Below, piece after piece: positions 1 through 7,094 of a DNA stretch of 61,168 nucleotides. The DNA is from Tetragenococcus halophilus subsp. flandriensis (GTDB lineage: Bacteria > Bacillota > Bacilli > Lactobacillales > Enterococcaceae). How positions within the stretch are numbered: position 1 is the first letter of the stretch; each line of letters starts with the position of its first letter. Where the stretch lies: positions 1 through 61,168 of the forward strand of contig NZ_BSUG01000008.1 of the NCBI RefSeq assembly GCF_030161475.1, written 5' to 3'. The position numbers were made by a program, and so were the translations under genes. The notes beneath the pieces were generated by a model. It searched no databases and was not told the DNA's origin. It was given only the letters and a program-made list of their open reading frames with translations.

Positions 1-16
1 TTTGGTACCTTTATTC

Positions 17-74
17 TACGAGTTTTCAAGGTGTCTGTTTTCTATTTTGCTCAGAAAACATAAAAAAACTCGTA
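17..74. promoter_or_regulatory. nested stem-loop at window edge
   Basis: A perfect 10-bp outer stem (17-26 with 65-74) encloses a perfect 8-bp inner stem (36-43 with 53-60). A further 7-bp hairpin follows at 81-99. There is no T-run on the + strand after the outer stem; on the - strand the outer stem is AT-rich. It may end a gene outside the window or be a structured leader; its role is not decided by the sequence. Confidence 0.45.
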
Positions 75-191
75 TGGGCTACAAGAAAATCATTCTTGTC
101 TACCAACACTAGAAATTATAGAGCCATATAAATTCGCTGGTTTTTTGCTTGGAAATTTTTATTTTTATATCTCTAAATATAAAGGGAGAAG

Positions 192-359
192 TTGGTCTAA
201 AGTCATTCTGAGTTGGGACCAAAGGAGAAACAATTGGCCTAAGGATAATCAAAAGAAGGGCCACAAGTGGAGAACTTGGCCTAAACCCAGTTAAAAGAAG
301 GACCAAAAGCTATGCTAACGGCCCAAAGTCAATCTGATAAGGGGCCATGTGCCAAGCTA
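192..359. repeat. 42-bp tandem dyad array (array A)
   Basis: Four degenerate units start at 192, 234, 276 and 318, an exact 42-bp period. Each unit begins with TTGGYC-TAA or a variant and carries GGRCC-type words about 21 bp later. The units match the reverse complement of the array at 60649-60992, for example in the shared AAAGAAGGGCCA stretch. No coding capacity is credible here. The array fills most of the space upstream of dhaM. Confidence 0.75.
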
Positions 360-517
360 ATGGTTAGATTGTTTGATAATCAAAGCAAAAGCTATTTCAA
401 AAAATTGTTATTTTTTTTGAGCTATGATATGATTGAAATTGAATAAAACGTTTACTTTTGCAAATGAAATAAACGCAAAAGCTTAACTGTCAGTTTCAAG
501 TAAAGGAGCATAATAAG

Positions 518-919
518 ATGAAGACTAGTTTTTTACTCATTTCGCACAGTAAGGAAATTACTGATGGGATTAAAAAAATGATTGAACAAATGCAAACTTC
601 CGATGATGTATCCATTTATTCACTAGGTGGTACGACAGAAGATGAAATAGGTTCTGATCCGACGAAAATTGTAGATGCAGTAAACGAAGCTTCTAAAGAG
701 GATACTTTCTTGGTTTTTGCTGATATCGGTAGTGCAATTCTCAACGCTGAAATGGCAAAAGATATGCTAGAAGAAGACCAACAAGAACGTTATTATCTTG
801 TCGATGGTCCACTTGTTGAAGGCGCATTTGCAGCAGCGATTACTGCAGGGAGTTCAAATGATCTTGAACAGATTATGGCAGAAGCTAAAAAAGCCGGGGA
901 AAAAGACTGGAGTTCGTAA
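518..919 (+). CDS. dhaM: dihydroxyacetone kinase phosphotransfer subunit DhaM
   Basis: This 133-residue protein is the PTS EIIA-type (mannose-family fold) subunit that passes phosphate from HPr to the ADP bound on DhaL, so that dihydroxyacetone can be phosphorylated at the expense of PEP. The phosphorylatable histidine is His10 in the SHSKEI motif, and the GGT and DIGSA segments are typical of the family. It is the short Gram-positive form, lacking the HPr and EI-like extensions of the E. coli protein. The start has AAAGGAGC upstream. It leads a dhaM-dhaK-dhaL operon with 21 bp to dhaK. Cytoplasmic. Strong call from motif plus context. Confidence 0.93.
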   Translation: MKTSFLLISHSKEITDGIKKMIEQMQTSDDVSIYSLGGTTEDEIGSDPTKIVDAVNEASKEDTFLVFADIGSAILNAEMAKDMLEEDQQERYYLVDGPLVEGAFAAAITAGSSNDLEQIMAEAKKAGEKDWSS

Positions 920-940
920 AAATAAATTGGAGGGCAAACA

Positions 941-1924
941 ATGAAAAAAATTATTAATCAAACAGATGATATTATTGAAGAGATGTTAAGGGGACTGTCG
1001 GCCAGTTATCCTAAACTTGTTCATCGCGTAGAAGATTCTCGTGTGATCGCAAAAAATGAAAGTAAAAAACAAGTTGCGCTGGTTTCCGGGGGCGGTAGTG
1101 GGCATGAACCTTCTCACGCAGGTTTTGTGGGTGATGGCATGTTGAGTGCTGCTGTCGCGGGTGATGTTTTTACTTCACCGACACCGGATCAAATTCAAAT
1201 TGCCATGAAAGAAGCGGATCAAGGAGAAGGCGTCTTACTTCTGGTCAAAAATTATACGGGCGATAATTTAAATTTTGAAATGGCGCAAGAGATGGCGGAA
1301 ATGGACGATATCCAATCCGAAATTGTGGTCATAGATGATGATATTGCTGTAGAAGATAGTGAATTTACAGCCGGTAAACGCGGCGTGGCTGGCACAGTTT
1401 TAGTGCATAAAATTTTAGGCGATGCTGCACGAGCAGGTGCTTCATTAGAAGAACTAAAAAAACGCGGCGATGAAGTGGTTAAAAAAATTAAGACGATCGG
1501 TTTAGCCTTGCACGCAGCGACTGTACCAGAAGTTGGAAAGCCAGGCTTTGAGTTGGCCGAAGATGAAATTGAATATGGTGTTGGCATCCATGGAGAAGCA
1601 GGTTATCGTCGCGAAAAAATTCAACCGTCTAAAGGTTTGGCCAAAGAACTCACCACAAAAATTTTAGCGGACTATGAAAAGCAACCTCAAAAAGTAGGGG
1701 TTCTCGTAAATGGTATGGGTGGTACGCCATTAATGGAACAGTTTATTTTCATGAACGATGTTTTAAACTTATTAAAAGAGCAAAATATTGAAGTGACATT
1801 CCATAAAGTGGGCAATTACATGACTTCTCTTGATATGGAAGGTGTTTCTTTAACTTTGATTGATTTAGAAGATGAAACGATCAAAGATGCGCTGGAAAGT
1901 GAAGTCACTACGATTTCTTGGTGA
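941..1924 (+). CDS. dhaK: dihydroxyacetone kinase substrate-binding subunit DhaK
   Basis: DhaK binds dihydroxyacetone covalently through a histidine and presents it for phosphorylation to dihydroxyacetone phosphate. The 327-residue protein shows the GGGSGHEPSHAGFVG loop near residues 50-64, the NYTGD motif near 104-108, and the covalent-binding histidine His217 in GVGIHGE. Because that histidine is present this is a catalytic DhaK, not the regulatory DhaQ paralogue. The start has GGAGGG upstream. It sits between dhaM and dhaL in one operon. No DhaS or DhaR regulator and no glycerol dehydrogenase gene lie nearby. Confidence 0.95.
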   Translation: MKKIINQTDDIIEEMLRGLSASYPKLVHRVEDSRVIAKNESKKQVALVSGGGSGHEPSHAGFVGDGMLSAAVAGDVFTSPTPDQIQIAMKEADQGEGVLLLVKNYTGDNLNFEMAQEMAEMDDIQSEIVVIDDDIAVEDSEFTAGKRGVAGTVLVHKILGDAARAGASLEELKKRGDEVVKKIKTIGLALHAATVPEVGKPGFELAEDEIEYGVGIHGEAGYRREKIQPSKGLAKELTTKILADYEKQPQKVGVLVNGMGGTPLMEQFIFMNDVLNLLKEQNIEVTFHKVGNYMTSLDMEGVSLTLIDLEDETIKDALESEVTTISW

Positions 1925-1935
1925 GGAGGATTTTT

Positions 1936-2535
1936 ATGCAATTAACAGTTGAAGATGTGCAAACTTGGTTTACGAAATTTACGAAAAAAATTAAAGAAAA
2001 TAAAGGTTATTTGAGTGATTTAGATACGCCTATTGGCGATGGCGACCATGGCAACAATATGGCTCGTGGTGTCAATGCCTATGAAGAATCATTTGAACAA
2101 AAGCAGCCTGAAACAATCAGTGATACTTTTCAAGTGTTTTCTATGGCGATGATTTCTAAAGTCGGTGGCGCTTCGGGGCCATTATATGGGTCGGCACTGA
2201 TGAATATGGTCAAAGAAACGAAAGGAATTGAAACGATTGATTCTTATGAACAATTAGGTTCAATTATTGAACAAGGTTTAGCGGGAATTAAAAAAAGAGG
2301 AAAAACCGAATTTGAAGATAAAACCATGGTAGACGTTTGGGAGCCCGTTGCACAAAGCTTAAAAGAAGGTAAACTGATTAAAGATCAGATCGAAAAAGCC
2401 AAAGAACACACCAAAGATTTGATCGCAAAAAAAGGGCGTGCCTCTTATTTAGGCGAACGTTCGAAAGGGCACATTGATCCAGGTGCTGCTTCTAGTGCAC
2501 TATTTTTTGACGCGCTGGTGGAAGTGATTGGGTAA
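1936..2535 (+). CDS. dhaL: dihydroxyacetone kinase ADP-binding subunit DhaL
   Basis: DhaL carries a tightly bound ADP that is rephosphorylated by DhaM and donates phosphate to DhaK-bound dihydroxyacetone. The GDGDHGNNM Mg-nucleotide motif lies near residues 34-42, and GGASGPLYG follows near 76-84. I place the start at ATG 1936, because GAGGAGGA at 1923-1930 is spaced correctly for it; an in-frame TTG at 1918 would lie upstream of that ribosome binding site. The product is 199 residues, normal for the family. The operon ends at a strong hairpin terminator at 2556. Confidence 0.94.
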   Translation: MQLTVEDVQTWFTKFTKKIKENKGYLSDLDTPIGDGDHGNNMARGVNAYEESFEQKQPETISDTFQVFSMAMISKVGGASGPLYGSALMNMVKETKGIETIDSYEQLGSIIEQGLAGIKKRGKTEFEDKTMVDVWEPVAQSLKEGKLIKDQIEKAKEHTKDLIAKKGRASYLGERSKGHIDPGAASSALFFDALVEVIG

Positions 2536-2555
2536 ATTTTAGACATAAATAACTA

Positions 2556-2604
2556 TAACTACGGATAAAATGATTTTATTTTATTTTATCCGTAGTTATT
2601 TTTT
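2556..2604 (+). terminator. terminator of dhaMKL
   Basis: A perfect 16-bp stem (2556-2571 with 2583-2598) with an 11-nt loop is followed by six T residues. Confidence 0.9.
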
Positions 2605-2615
2605 ACTTTAATAAA

Positions 2616-2788
2616 GGTGTATTCTTCAGAATACTTTTATGTGGTCGTGCAACATGGGCAGATGGCGTTCCTGTATTTGTCCAAAATGGAAAAAAAGAAG
2701 CTGTTGAGTGTTACAAACGCAAGGAAAGCAAAATATAGATGAATTGAATGAAGTGTTAAACAAGACTGCAACACCCATACGTCTATAA
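2616..2788 (+). pseudogene. C-terminal remnant of tagatose-1,6-bisphosphate aldolase (lacD)
   Basis: Translation from about 2634 gives LLCGRATWADGVPVFVQNGK and then EAVE. After a one-base loss near 2709 the next frame continues as LQTQGKQNIDELNEVLNKTA and stops at 2786. Together this matches the last ~55 residues of LacD-type class I aldolases (LCGRATWA, then NIDELNKVL...TAT). The front ~270 residues are absent, so this is a decayed fragment and not a gene. A terminator hairpin (2799-2845) still follows it. Its position beside a GntR regulator and an AgaS isomerase suggests that the locus once held a complete amino sugar/tagatose pathway. Recognition is from family knowledge, not from a search. 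Confidence 0.72.
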
Positions 2789-2798
2789 AAAGTATATA

Positions 2799-2845
2799 AA
2801 AATCTGCTAAAGTTAACTCTTTTAGAGTCTTTAGCAGATTTTTAC
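2799..2845 (+). terminator. terminator after lacD remnant
   Basis: A 14-bp stem (2799-2812 with 2829-2842) contains an inner 5-bp stem and ends in T residues. The stretch 2846-3034 holds nothing I can recognise. Confidence 0.8.
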
Positions 2846-3034
2846 TTATTGTTGAAGAGGGTAAAATATCTGTACATGTAATGAATTTTAAGAAGATAGT
2901 GGTATTGAAAAATTCCTATAGAAACTAAAAAAGCCACCGGTTTAAAAATGATAAATCAGTGAATTTTTAATTGATTAAAAATAAGAAAGCAATCATTAAT
3001 TGATGTGAAGCTTTCTAGCAGAATGTTATCCTAA

Positions 3035-3083
3035 GTCAAATAAGCTATACTTATTTGACATTTTAACAGGATCCGCTTATACT
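3035..3083 (+). promoter_or_regulatory. consensus promoter of the GntR gene with a 10-bp dyad
   Basis: TTGACA at 3055-3060 and TATACT at 3078-3083 are separated by 17 bp, close to a perfect sigma-A promoter. A perfect 10-bp inverted repeat with a 5-bp spacer (3035-3044 and 3050-3059) overlaps the -35 box and may be a second protein-binding site. Confidence 0.8.
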
Positions 3084-3090
3084 TGCATTG

Positions 3091-3102
3091 TGGTTATAAC
3101 CA
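3091..3102. promoter_or_regulatory. GntR/HutC-type operator
   Basis: TGGTTATAACCA is a perfect 12-bp palindrome placed at the expected transcription start, just after the -10 box and before the ribosome binding site. TGGT...ACCA palindromes are typical of HutC-subfamily GntR regulators, so autoregulation by the next gene is likely. It resembles the site in front of nagB at 59818. Confidence 0.7.
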
Positions 3103-3119
3103 GTTACAAGGAGGTAGTT

Positions 3120-3848
3120 ATGAAACATACATTTAATAGTCAACCTTTGTATTATCAATTAGTGGATTTTTTAAAAAATCAAATTGAAAATAAACTGCTT
3201 GCACATGATAAACTACCTTCTGAAAGAGAAATAGAAAAAAGATTCGGTGTTAGTCGTACTACGGTACGTTTAGCTTTGCAAGAATTAGAAAGCGATGGTT
3301 ATGTTTACCGTCGTCATGGCAAAGGGACTTTTGTATCTGAGCTATCTAAGCAAACGGCTGATTTAGCTGGGGTTTATAGTTTTACCGAACAGATGAAAAA
3401 ATTGGGCAGAAAACCTCAGACTCACATTTTGGCTTTTGAACAAGTTGAAGCTGATAAACAGATCGCAGAGGCCTTACAAACTTCTTTAGGGAAAACAGTT
3501 TATAAGTTGAAAAGGCTACGCTTAGCAGATGATGAACCTTTGATGGTAGAGACTTCATATTTACCGGTAAGACCTTTTTTATCACTAACAAAAAAACAGC
3601 TATTACAAAAACCTTTATATGATGTTTTTTCCGAAGACTTTGAACAAAAAATTCGTTTAGCAGATGAAGAATTTTATGCAAGTATTGCTACAAAAGAGGA
3701 TGCTGAGGTTTTACAGATTTATTCAGGTTCACCGGTGCTACATCTAAGTCGGTTAACTTATAATATGAAAAATGAAGTGATTGAATTTACGTTAAGTATT
3801 GCTAGGGCAGATCAATTTCATTATAAAATTCGTCATGTAAGGAATTAA
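3120..3848 (+). CDS. GntR family regulator, HutC/UTRA subfamily
   Basis: A 242-residue transcription factor: an N-terminal winged helix-turn-helix (roughly residues 5-72, with LPSEREIEKRFGVSRTTVR) is followed by a UTRA effector-binding domain (roughly 95-235). UTRA regulators of this group respond to sugar or amino sugar phosphates. The start is ATG 3120, preceded by AAGGAGG at 3109-3115; an in-frame GTG 30 bp upstream lies inside the palindromic operator and is rejected. It is transcribed with the isomerase gene 17 bp downstream. An AgaR2/NagR-like role in N-acetylgalactosamine or glucosamine use is inferred from context. Confidence 0.88.
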   Translation: MKHTFNSQPLYYQLVDFLKNQIENKLLAHDKLPSEREIEKRFGVSRTTVRLALQELESDGYVYRRHGKGTFVSELSKQTADLAGVYSFTEQMKKLGRKPQTHILAFEQVEADKQIAEALQTSLGKTVYKLKRLRLADDEPLMVETSYLPVRPFLSLTKKQLLQKPLYDVFSEDFEQKIRLADEEFYASIATKEDAEVLQIYSGSPVLHLSRLTYNMKNEVIEFTLSIARADQFHYKIRHVRN

Positions 3849-3865
3849 AAAAAGGAGGAAGATAA

Positions 3866-5041
3866 ATGGTGTTTTCATTATCAACAGAAGAATTAAAGAA
3901 AAAAGGGGGTGAAATTACCAGTAGGGAAATCAAACAACAGCCTGAACTTTGGAAAGAAAATTTAGCGCTTTATGAGGATATAAAAACAGACATTAAAGAA
4001 TTTTTATCGAAGGTAGAAGCAAGTGCTGACGGACAAAAAATCAGGGTAGTTTTTACTGGAGCAGGGACATCTCAATATGTTGGAGACACGCTAGTACCTT
4101 ATTTAAATTTGAAAGGGGATACACAAAAATATATTTTTCAAAGTATTGGCACAACGGATCTAGTGGCTCGCCCTACAGAATACCTGTTTGAAAAAGAACC
4201 GACATTGTTAGTTTCATTTGCCAGAAGTGGTAATAGTCCAGAAAGTATTGCAGCAGTAGATGTAGCAAATCAAGTGGTTAAAAATATTCATCATTTAACT
4301 GTAACCTGTGCACCTGAAGGCGCGTTGGCAAAACGTAGTAAAGAGGAAGACAATAATTTCTTATTTTTAACTCCTGCGCGTTCAAATGATGATGGTTTTG
4401 CGATGACGGGTAGTTTTACCTGCATGACTTTGACCTCTTTACTGATTTTTGACACAAGCAGTCAAGAGCAAAAAGCAAGCGATGTACAAAAGCTAAGTAA
4501 TATGGCAAAAGAAGTGATTACTCGTGAAAATGAAGTACAAGAGATTGTTGATCAGGATTTTGCCCGTATTGTTTATCTTGGTTCGGGAAGTCTTTCAGGA
4601 TTAACACGGGAAGCACAATTGAAGATTTTAGAACTAACAGCAGGACAGATAGCGACCGTTTTTGATTCTTCTATGGGTTTTCGTCATGGACCTAAATCAT
4701 TTGTTAATGATAAAACAATCGTATTTGGCTTCGTAAATAACAACGAATATACTCGTGATTATGATTTAGATATTCTTGAAGAAGTGAAAACAGACGAAAT
4801 TGCAAAAGATATCATTGCTATTGGTCAAATGGGAGAATGTAATTTTACAGGAACTCAGTTTACTTTCTCAGAAGAACAAAGACTGTTGCCAGACGGTTAT
4901 TTAGCTTTAGCAGATATTGTATTTGCGCAAACTGTTGCAATTATGACTTCTTTGAAATTAAAAAATACACCAGATACGCCATCTGCTACAGGAACAGTAA
5001 ACCGTGTCGTTAAGGGTGTAACAATTCATGACTATAAATAA
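3866..5041 (+). CDS. agaS: AgaS-type SIS-domain sugar isomerase/deaminase
   Basis: The 391-residue protein has two SIS (sugar isomerase) domains, roughly residues 45-200 and 215-375, with GAGTSQYVGD and a phosphate-binding SFARSGNSPES segment. This is the AgaS family, which converts galactosamine 6-phosphate to tagatose 6-phosphate with release of ammonia; older annotations call it tagatose-6-phosphate ketose/aldose isomerase. AAAGGAGG lies before the ATG. It follows the GntR gene in the same direction, and a lacD fragment upstream supports an amino sugar/tagatose theme. No complete tagatose-6-phosphate kinase or aldolase is present in the window. The exact substrate is inference. Confidence 0.82.
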   Translation: MVFSLSTEELKKKGGEITSREIKQQPELWKENLALYEDIKTDIKEFLSKVEASADGQKIRVVFTGAGTSQYVGDTLVPYLNLKGDTQKYIFQSIGTTDLVARPTEYLFEKEPTLLVSFARSGNSPESIAAVDVANQVVKNIHHLTVTCAPEGALAKRSKEEDNNFLFLTPARSNDDGFAMTGSFTCMTLTSLLIFDTSSQEQKASDVQKLSNMAKEVITRENEVQEIVDQDFARIVYLGSGSLSGLTREAQLKILELTAGQIATVFDSSMGFRHGPKSFVNDKTIVFGFVNNNEYTRDYDLDILEEVKTDEIAKDIIAIGQMGECNFTGTQFTFSEEQRLLPDGYLALADIVFAQTVAIMTSLKLKNTPDTPSATGTVNRVVKGVTIHDYK

Positions 5042-5058
5042 AATTTAGGAGAATTTTA

Positions 5059-5106
5059 TGCATAAATTAACACAAAGCAAAAAGGATAAAAAGGCGAAGG
5101 TTTGAG
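5059..5106 (+). CDS. tiny ORF after agaS, possible gene remnant
   Basis: TTAGGAG is followed by an ATG that opens a 15-codon frame rich in Lys, ending in TGA. A good ribosome binding site and close spacing to agaS suggest that this was the start of a third operon gene whose body is lost. The opening MHKLTQ is loosely like the start of some LacD-type aldolases, and a LacD tail survives at 2616, but 15 residues are too few to decide. It may not be expressed. Confidence 0.3.
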
Positions 5107-5131
5107 ATAAAAACTTCGGAATAAGTAAAAC

Positions 5132-5222
5132 AAAATAACCGAACGATATTGCTGAGATCTATTAACTGTCGTGATTTTCACGAAAAAACTTCAATGGCCT
5201 CTTTTTATCGTTCGGTTATTTT
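5132..5222. terminator. large bidirectional hairpin between convergent genes
   Basis: Perfect 17-bp arms (5132-5148 and 5206-5222) are AT-rich at the outside, giving T-runs for both directions. The 57-nt loop carries a second small hairpin near 5169-5184. It lies between agaS and the convergent DUF924 gene and probably ends both. Confidence 0.7.
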
Positions 5223-5233
5223 ATTAATTACTA

Positions 5234-5775
5234 CTAAAAAGAACTACCTGGTTCAGTCAGAAACTCTTGCTCTTCCTCGCTTGATACTCTTTTTAAGATC
5301 GCGTTGCGGTGTGGATATCTACCAAAACGGTCGATAATTTTCTTGTGGCGTTTTTCATAGTCTAAATATAGTTCTAAGCCTGGTTGATCAAATAAGCTTA
5401 TAGCTGTTTGGTGGATCTTTTTGGATTCAGAATGCATAAATGGCATTAACAAAAAACCAAGTTCATCTGGTGTTAGACTTTGTGCTTGTTCGGTTTTTAA
5501 TGACTCTTGGGACAAAACTAAGGCCATAGAGTCAAAAGCAAATGATTTTGCTTGTCCGCGATAAATATGCGAGAAAACTGATCAAGTAAAATAATTTCTG
5601 CTAAACGACCTTGGATACTAGAACGCCAGCTGTCAAGTTCACCCTGGCTAGCTTGTAGATGCAGTTCTTTGAACCACTCTGTAATTAATTGATCGATTTC
5701 ACTACCACCATTGAATTGTTGCTCTGGGGCTAATTCATGAAACCAAAAATGTAAAACTGTCTCTGGTGTTTGCAT
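5234..5775 (-). pseudogene. DUF924 family protein, frameshifted
   Basis: Two adjacent frames on the minus strand together make one DUF924 (COG3803) protein of about 180 residues. The upstream part (5775 to ~5567) begins MQTPETVLHFWF and runs to ILLDQFSR. The remainder (~5567 to 5234) continues in another frame with the expected GQAKSFAFDSMALVLSQ. Adding one A near 5568 would restore R-N-I-Y-R-G, the usual family sequence after the LLDQFPR motif. The ribosome binding site (AAAGGAG) and C-terminus look intact, so the break is recent or a sequencing error. Function of the family is unknown. Confidence 0.8.
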
Positions 5776-5808
5776 AAAATTCTCCTTTAAAATCCTTATT
5801 TTAATTTT

Positions 5809-6423
5809 TTAAATATCATAACTTACCCGAATGGCTTTTCCAACGACCTTCATAGAGTCCTCTTTAGTAACGATAATGGGGGCATAATCTGGATTTTCTG
5901 CTAATAAAAGAATAAAACCATCTTGTTTTCTAATTTTTCTTAAAAATAGTGTTGGATTATCATTTAAGGTCACAGCTACAATTTGTTCATCATTGGTTTT
6001 ATTTTGTACTTTAATGAGAACGTTGGCTTCTTTAGGAATTATTGGCTCCATACTGATATCGTTCATTTTAAAATAAAATAATTGGCCTTTTGGTAAATCA
6101 AAAGAAGCAGTAGGATAGTAAGTTTCAGGGCTTGCTTCAGCGATGATAGTAGAGTCGTTTGTAATTGATTGAATAACAGGAACATTTATAATTTCTTCAG
6201 AATAAGTCTGTTTTTTGCCGTATTCTAAAATATAATCTGCACTGACATTAAAGGCGTTAGCAAAATCTTCAATACGATTTAAAGGGAATTTTCTTTGTCG
6301 GGTAAAATATTTAGAAACGGCTGATTTTGCCATACCAACACGTCGTGCAATTTCGCTAATTGAAAGGTTATTTTCTCTTTTTAGTCGATCGAGTATATCC
6401 ATAATTTCATCATTTGTTTTCAA
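5809..6423 (-). CDS. XRE-S24 repressor (HdiR/CI-like)
   Basis: A 204-residue regulator with an N-terminal Cro/CI helix-turn-helix (roughly residues 10-65, SISEIARRVGMAKSAVSKYF) and a C-terminal S24 LexA-like peptidase fold. The Ser-Lys dyad appears as Ser124 in NDISMEP and Lys163. No Ala-Gly cleavage pair is evident in the linker, so self-cleavage is uncertain. It resembles HdiR of lactococci, a DNA-damage-responsive repressor, in layout and length. It is divergent from the coiled-coil gene at 6578, and a dyad inside its own promoter suggests autorepression. Confidence 0.82.
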   Translation of the reverse strand: MKTNDEIMDILDRLKRENNLSISEIARRVGMAKSAVSKYFTRQRKFPLNRIEDFANAFNVSADYILEYGKKQTYSEEIINVPVIQSITNDSTIIAEASPETYYPTASFDLPKGQLFYFKMNDISMEPIIPKEANVLIKVQNKTNDEQIVAVTLNDNPTLFLRKIRKQDGFILLLAENPDYAPIIVTKEDSMKVVGKAIRVSYDI

Positions 6424-6447
6424 TTAAATTCCCTCCCTGTATTTTAC

Positions 6448-6476
6448 ATAATAACATTGTTCTTTAAAAAGAACAA
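6448..6476 (-). promoter_or_regulatory. promoter of the S24 repressor with operator dyad
   Basis: Reading on the minus strand, TTGTTC (6476-6471) and TATTAT (6453-6448) are 17 bp apart. Perfect 9-bp arms with a 2-bp gap (6457-6465 and 6468-6476) overlap the -35 box and spacer, a good place for autorepression. Confidence 0.65.
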
Positions 6477-6491
6477 CAGAATAATAAAACG

Positions 6492-6520
6492 TTGACAAAA
6501 GAAAACGGCAGTGCTATGAT
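6492..6520 (+). promoter_or_regulatory. promoter of the coiled-coil gene
   Basis: TTGACA (6492-6497) and TATGAT (6515-6520) are 17 bp apart. Confidence 0.8.
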
Positions 6521-6537
6521 GAAAGTGTTCTCAAAAG

Positions 6538-6551
6538 CGAACGTACGTTTG
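6538..6551. promoter_or_regulatory. LexA/DinR-type SOS box
   Basis: CGAACGTACGTTTG fits the Gram-positive LexA consensus CGAAC-RNRY-GTTCG at all but one position. It lies just downstream of the -10 box of the gene at 6578, where binding would block initial transcription. Confidence 0.6.
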
Positions 6552-6577
6552 GAAAAATTATTTTAGAATGGAGATCT

Positions 6578-7021
6578 ATGATGAAAAGATACGAATTACG
6601 AAAAGAAGAGACAAAGCAAAGACTTGATGCCTTAGAAAAAAGACGGGATGATTTTTATAGCCAGATGGGACAGATGGAAAATGAAATTGAAGATATGTGG
6701 GCAAAAGCCACCGAAATGCAAGAAAAACTTGTGAATTTCAAGAAAAAAGGCGATGTTTTAGACTCTTATATGGAATTTTTGGAAAATCAGTTAGTTATTG
6801 ACGCATTGGAGGCACAATCCTATTCTATAGAAAATTTTGATCTGTCTGAAAAAGATCGCTTAATGGTGGTACTACGCAGAGGAGAGGATATTTTATTCGA
6901 TTGGTATGTTCAGAAAAAGAAAGAAGGTTACGAATTTAACCAGATTGAGCCCTTGCATAAGATTTTAAAAGAAGACTATGAAGACTACTATAATCAACGA
7001 ATAGAGAATGAAGATACTTAA
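6578..7021 (+). CDS. coiled-coil protein of unknown function
   Basis: A 147-residue protein that I do not recognise. Residues 1-75 are heptad-like and highly charged (alternating E, K, Q and R), predicting a long helical coiled coil; the tail is acidic and aromatic with DYEDYYNQ. There is no signal peptide or membrane segment. Start codons at 6578 and 6581 are both possible; GGAG at 6570-6573 fits 6581 slightly better. The gene is divergent from the S24 repressor and sits behind an SOS-like box, so a damage- or stress-induced role is inferred from regulation only. Confidence 0.75.
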   Translation: MMKRYELRKEETKQRLDALEKRRDDFYSQMGQMENEIEDMWAKATEMQEKLVNFKKKGDVLDSYMEFLENQLVIDALEAQSYSIENFDLSEKDRLMVVLRRGEDILFDWYVQKKKEGYEFNQIEPLHKILKEDYEDYYNQRIENEDT

Positions 7022-7094
7022 AAAAGCATAGCATTTTAAACAAGTGACGAACAAATGGTATACTATTTATAAAGCAAGAGAAAGGAGCTTATAT

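Noticed and set aside
109-306. Minus-strand ORF of 65 codons
   Set aside because: It runs through the 42-bp repeat array, has no ribosome binding site, and its periodic Pro/Leu-rich product mirrors the repeat.
192-359. CRISPR array
   Set aside because: Units are degenerate along their whole length and lack identical repeats with unique spacers; no cas genes are present. The same applies to the arrays at 33483, 53851 and 60649.
430-517. CcpA site upstream of dhaM
   Set aside because: AAACGTTTAC-like words are present, but alignment to the cre consensus has several mismatches, so I do not list a site.
1252-1587. Antisense ORF in dhaK and similar long antisense frames in asd, busA, ntpA, mtlA and the dicarboxylate carrier
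   Set aside because: They lie entirely opposite well-supported genes and have no own ribosome binding sites or family features.
5149-5337. Plus-strand ORF of 62 codons
   Set aside because: It lies on the terminator hairpin and opposite the DUF924 gene without a ribosome binding site.
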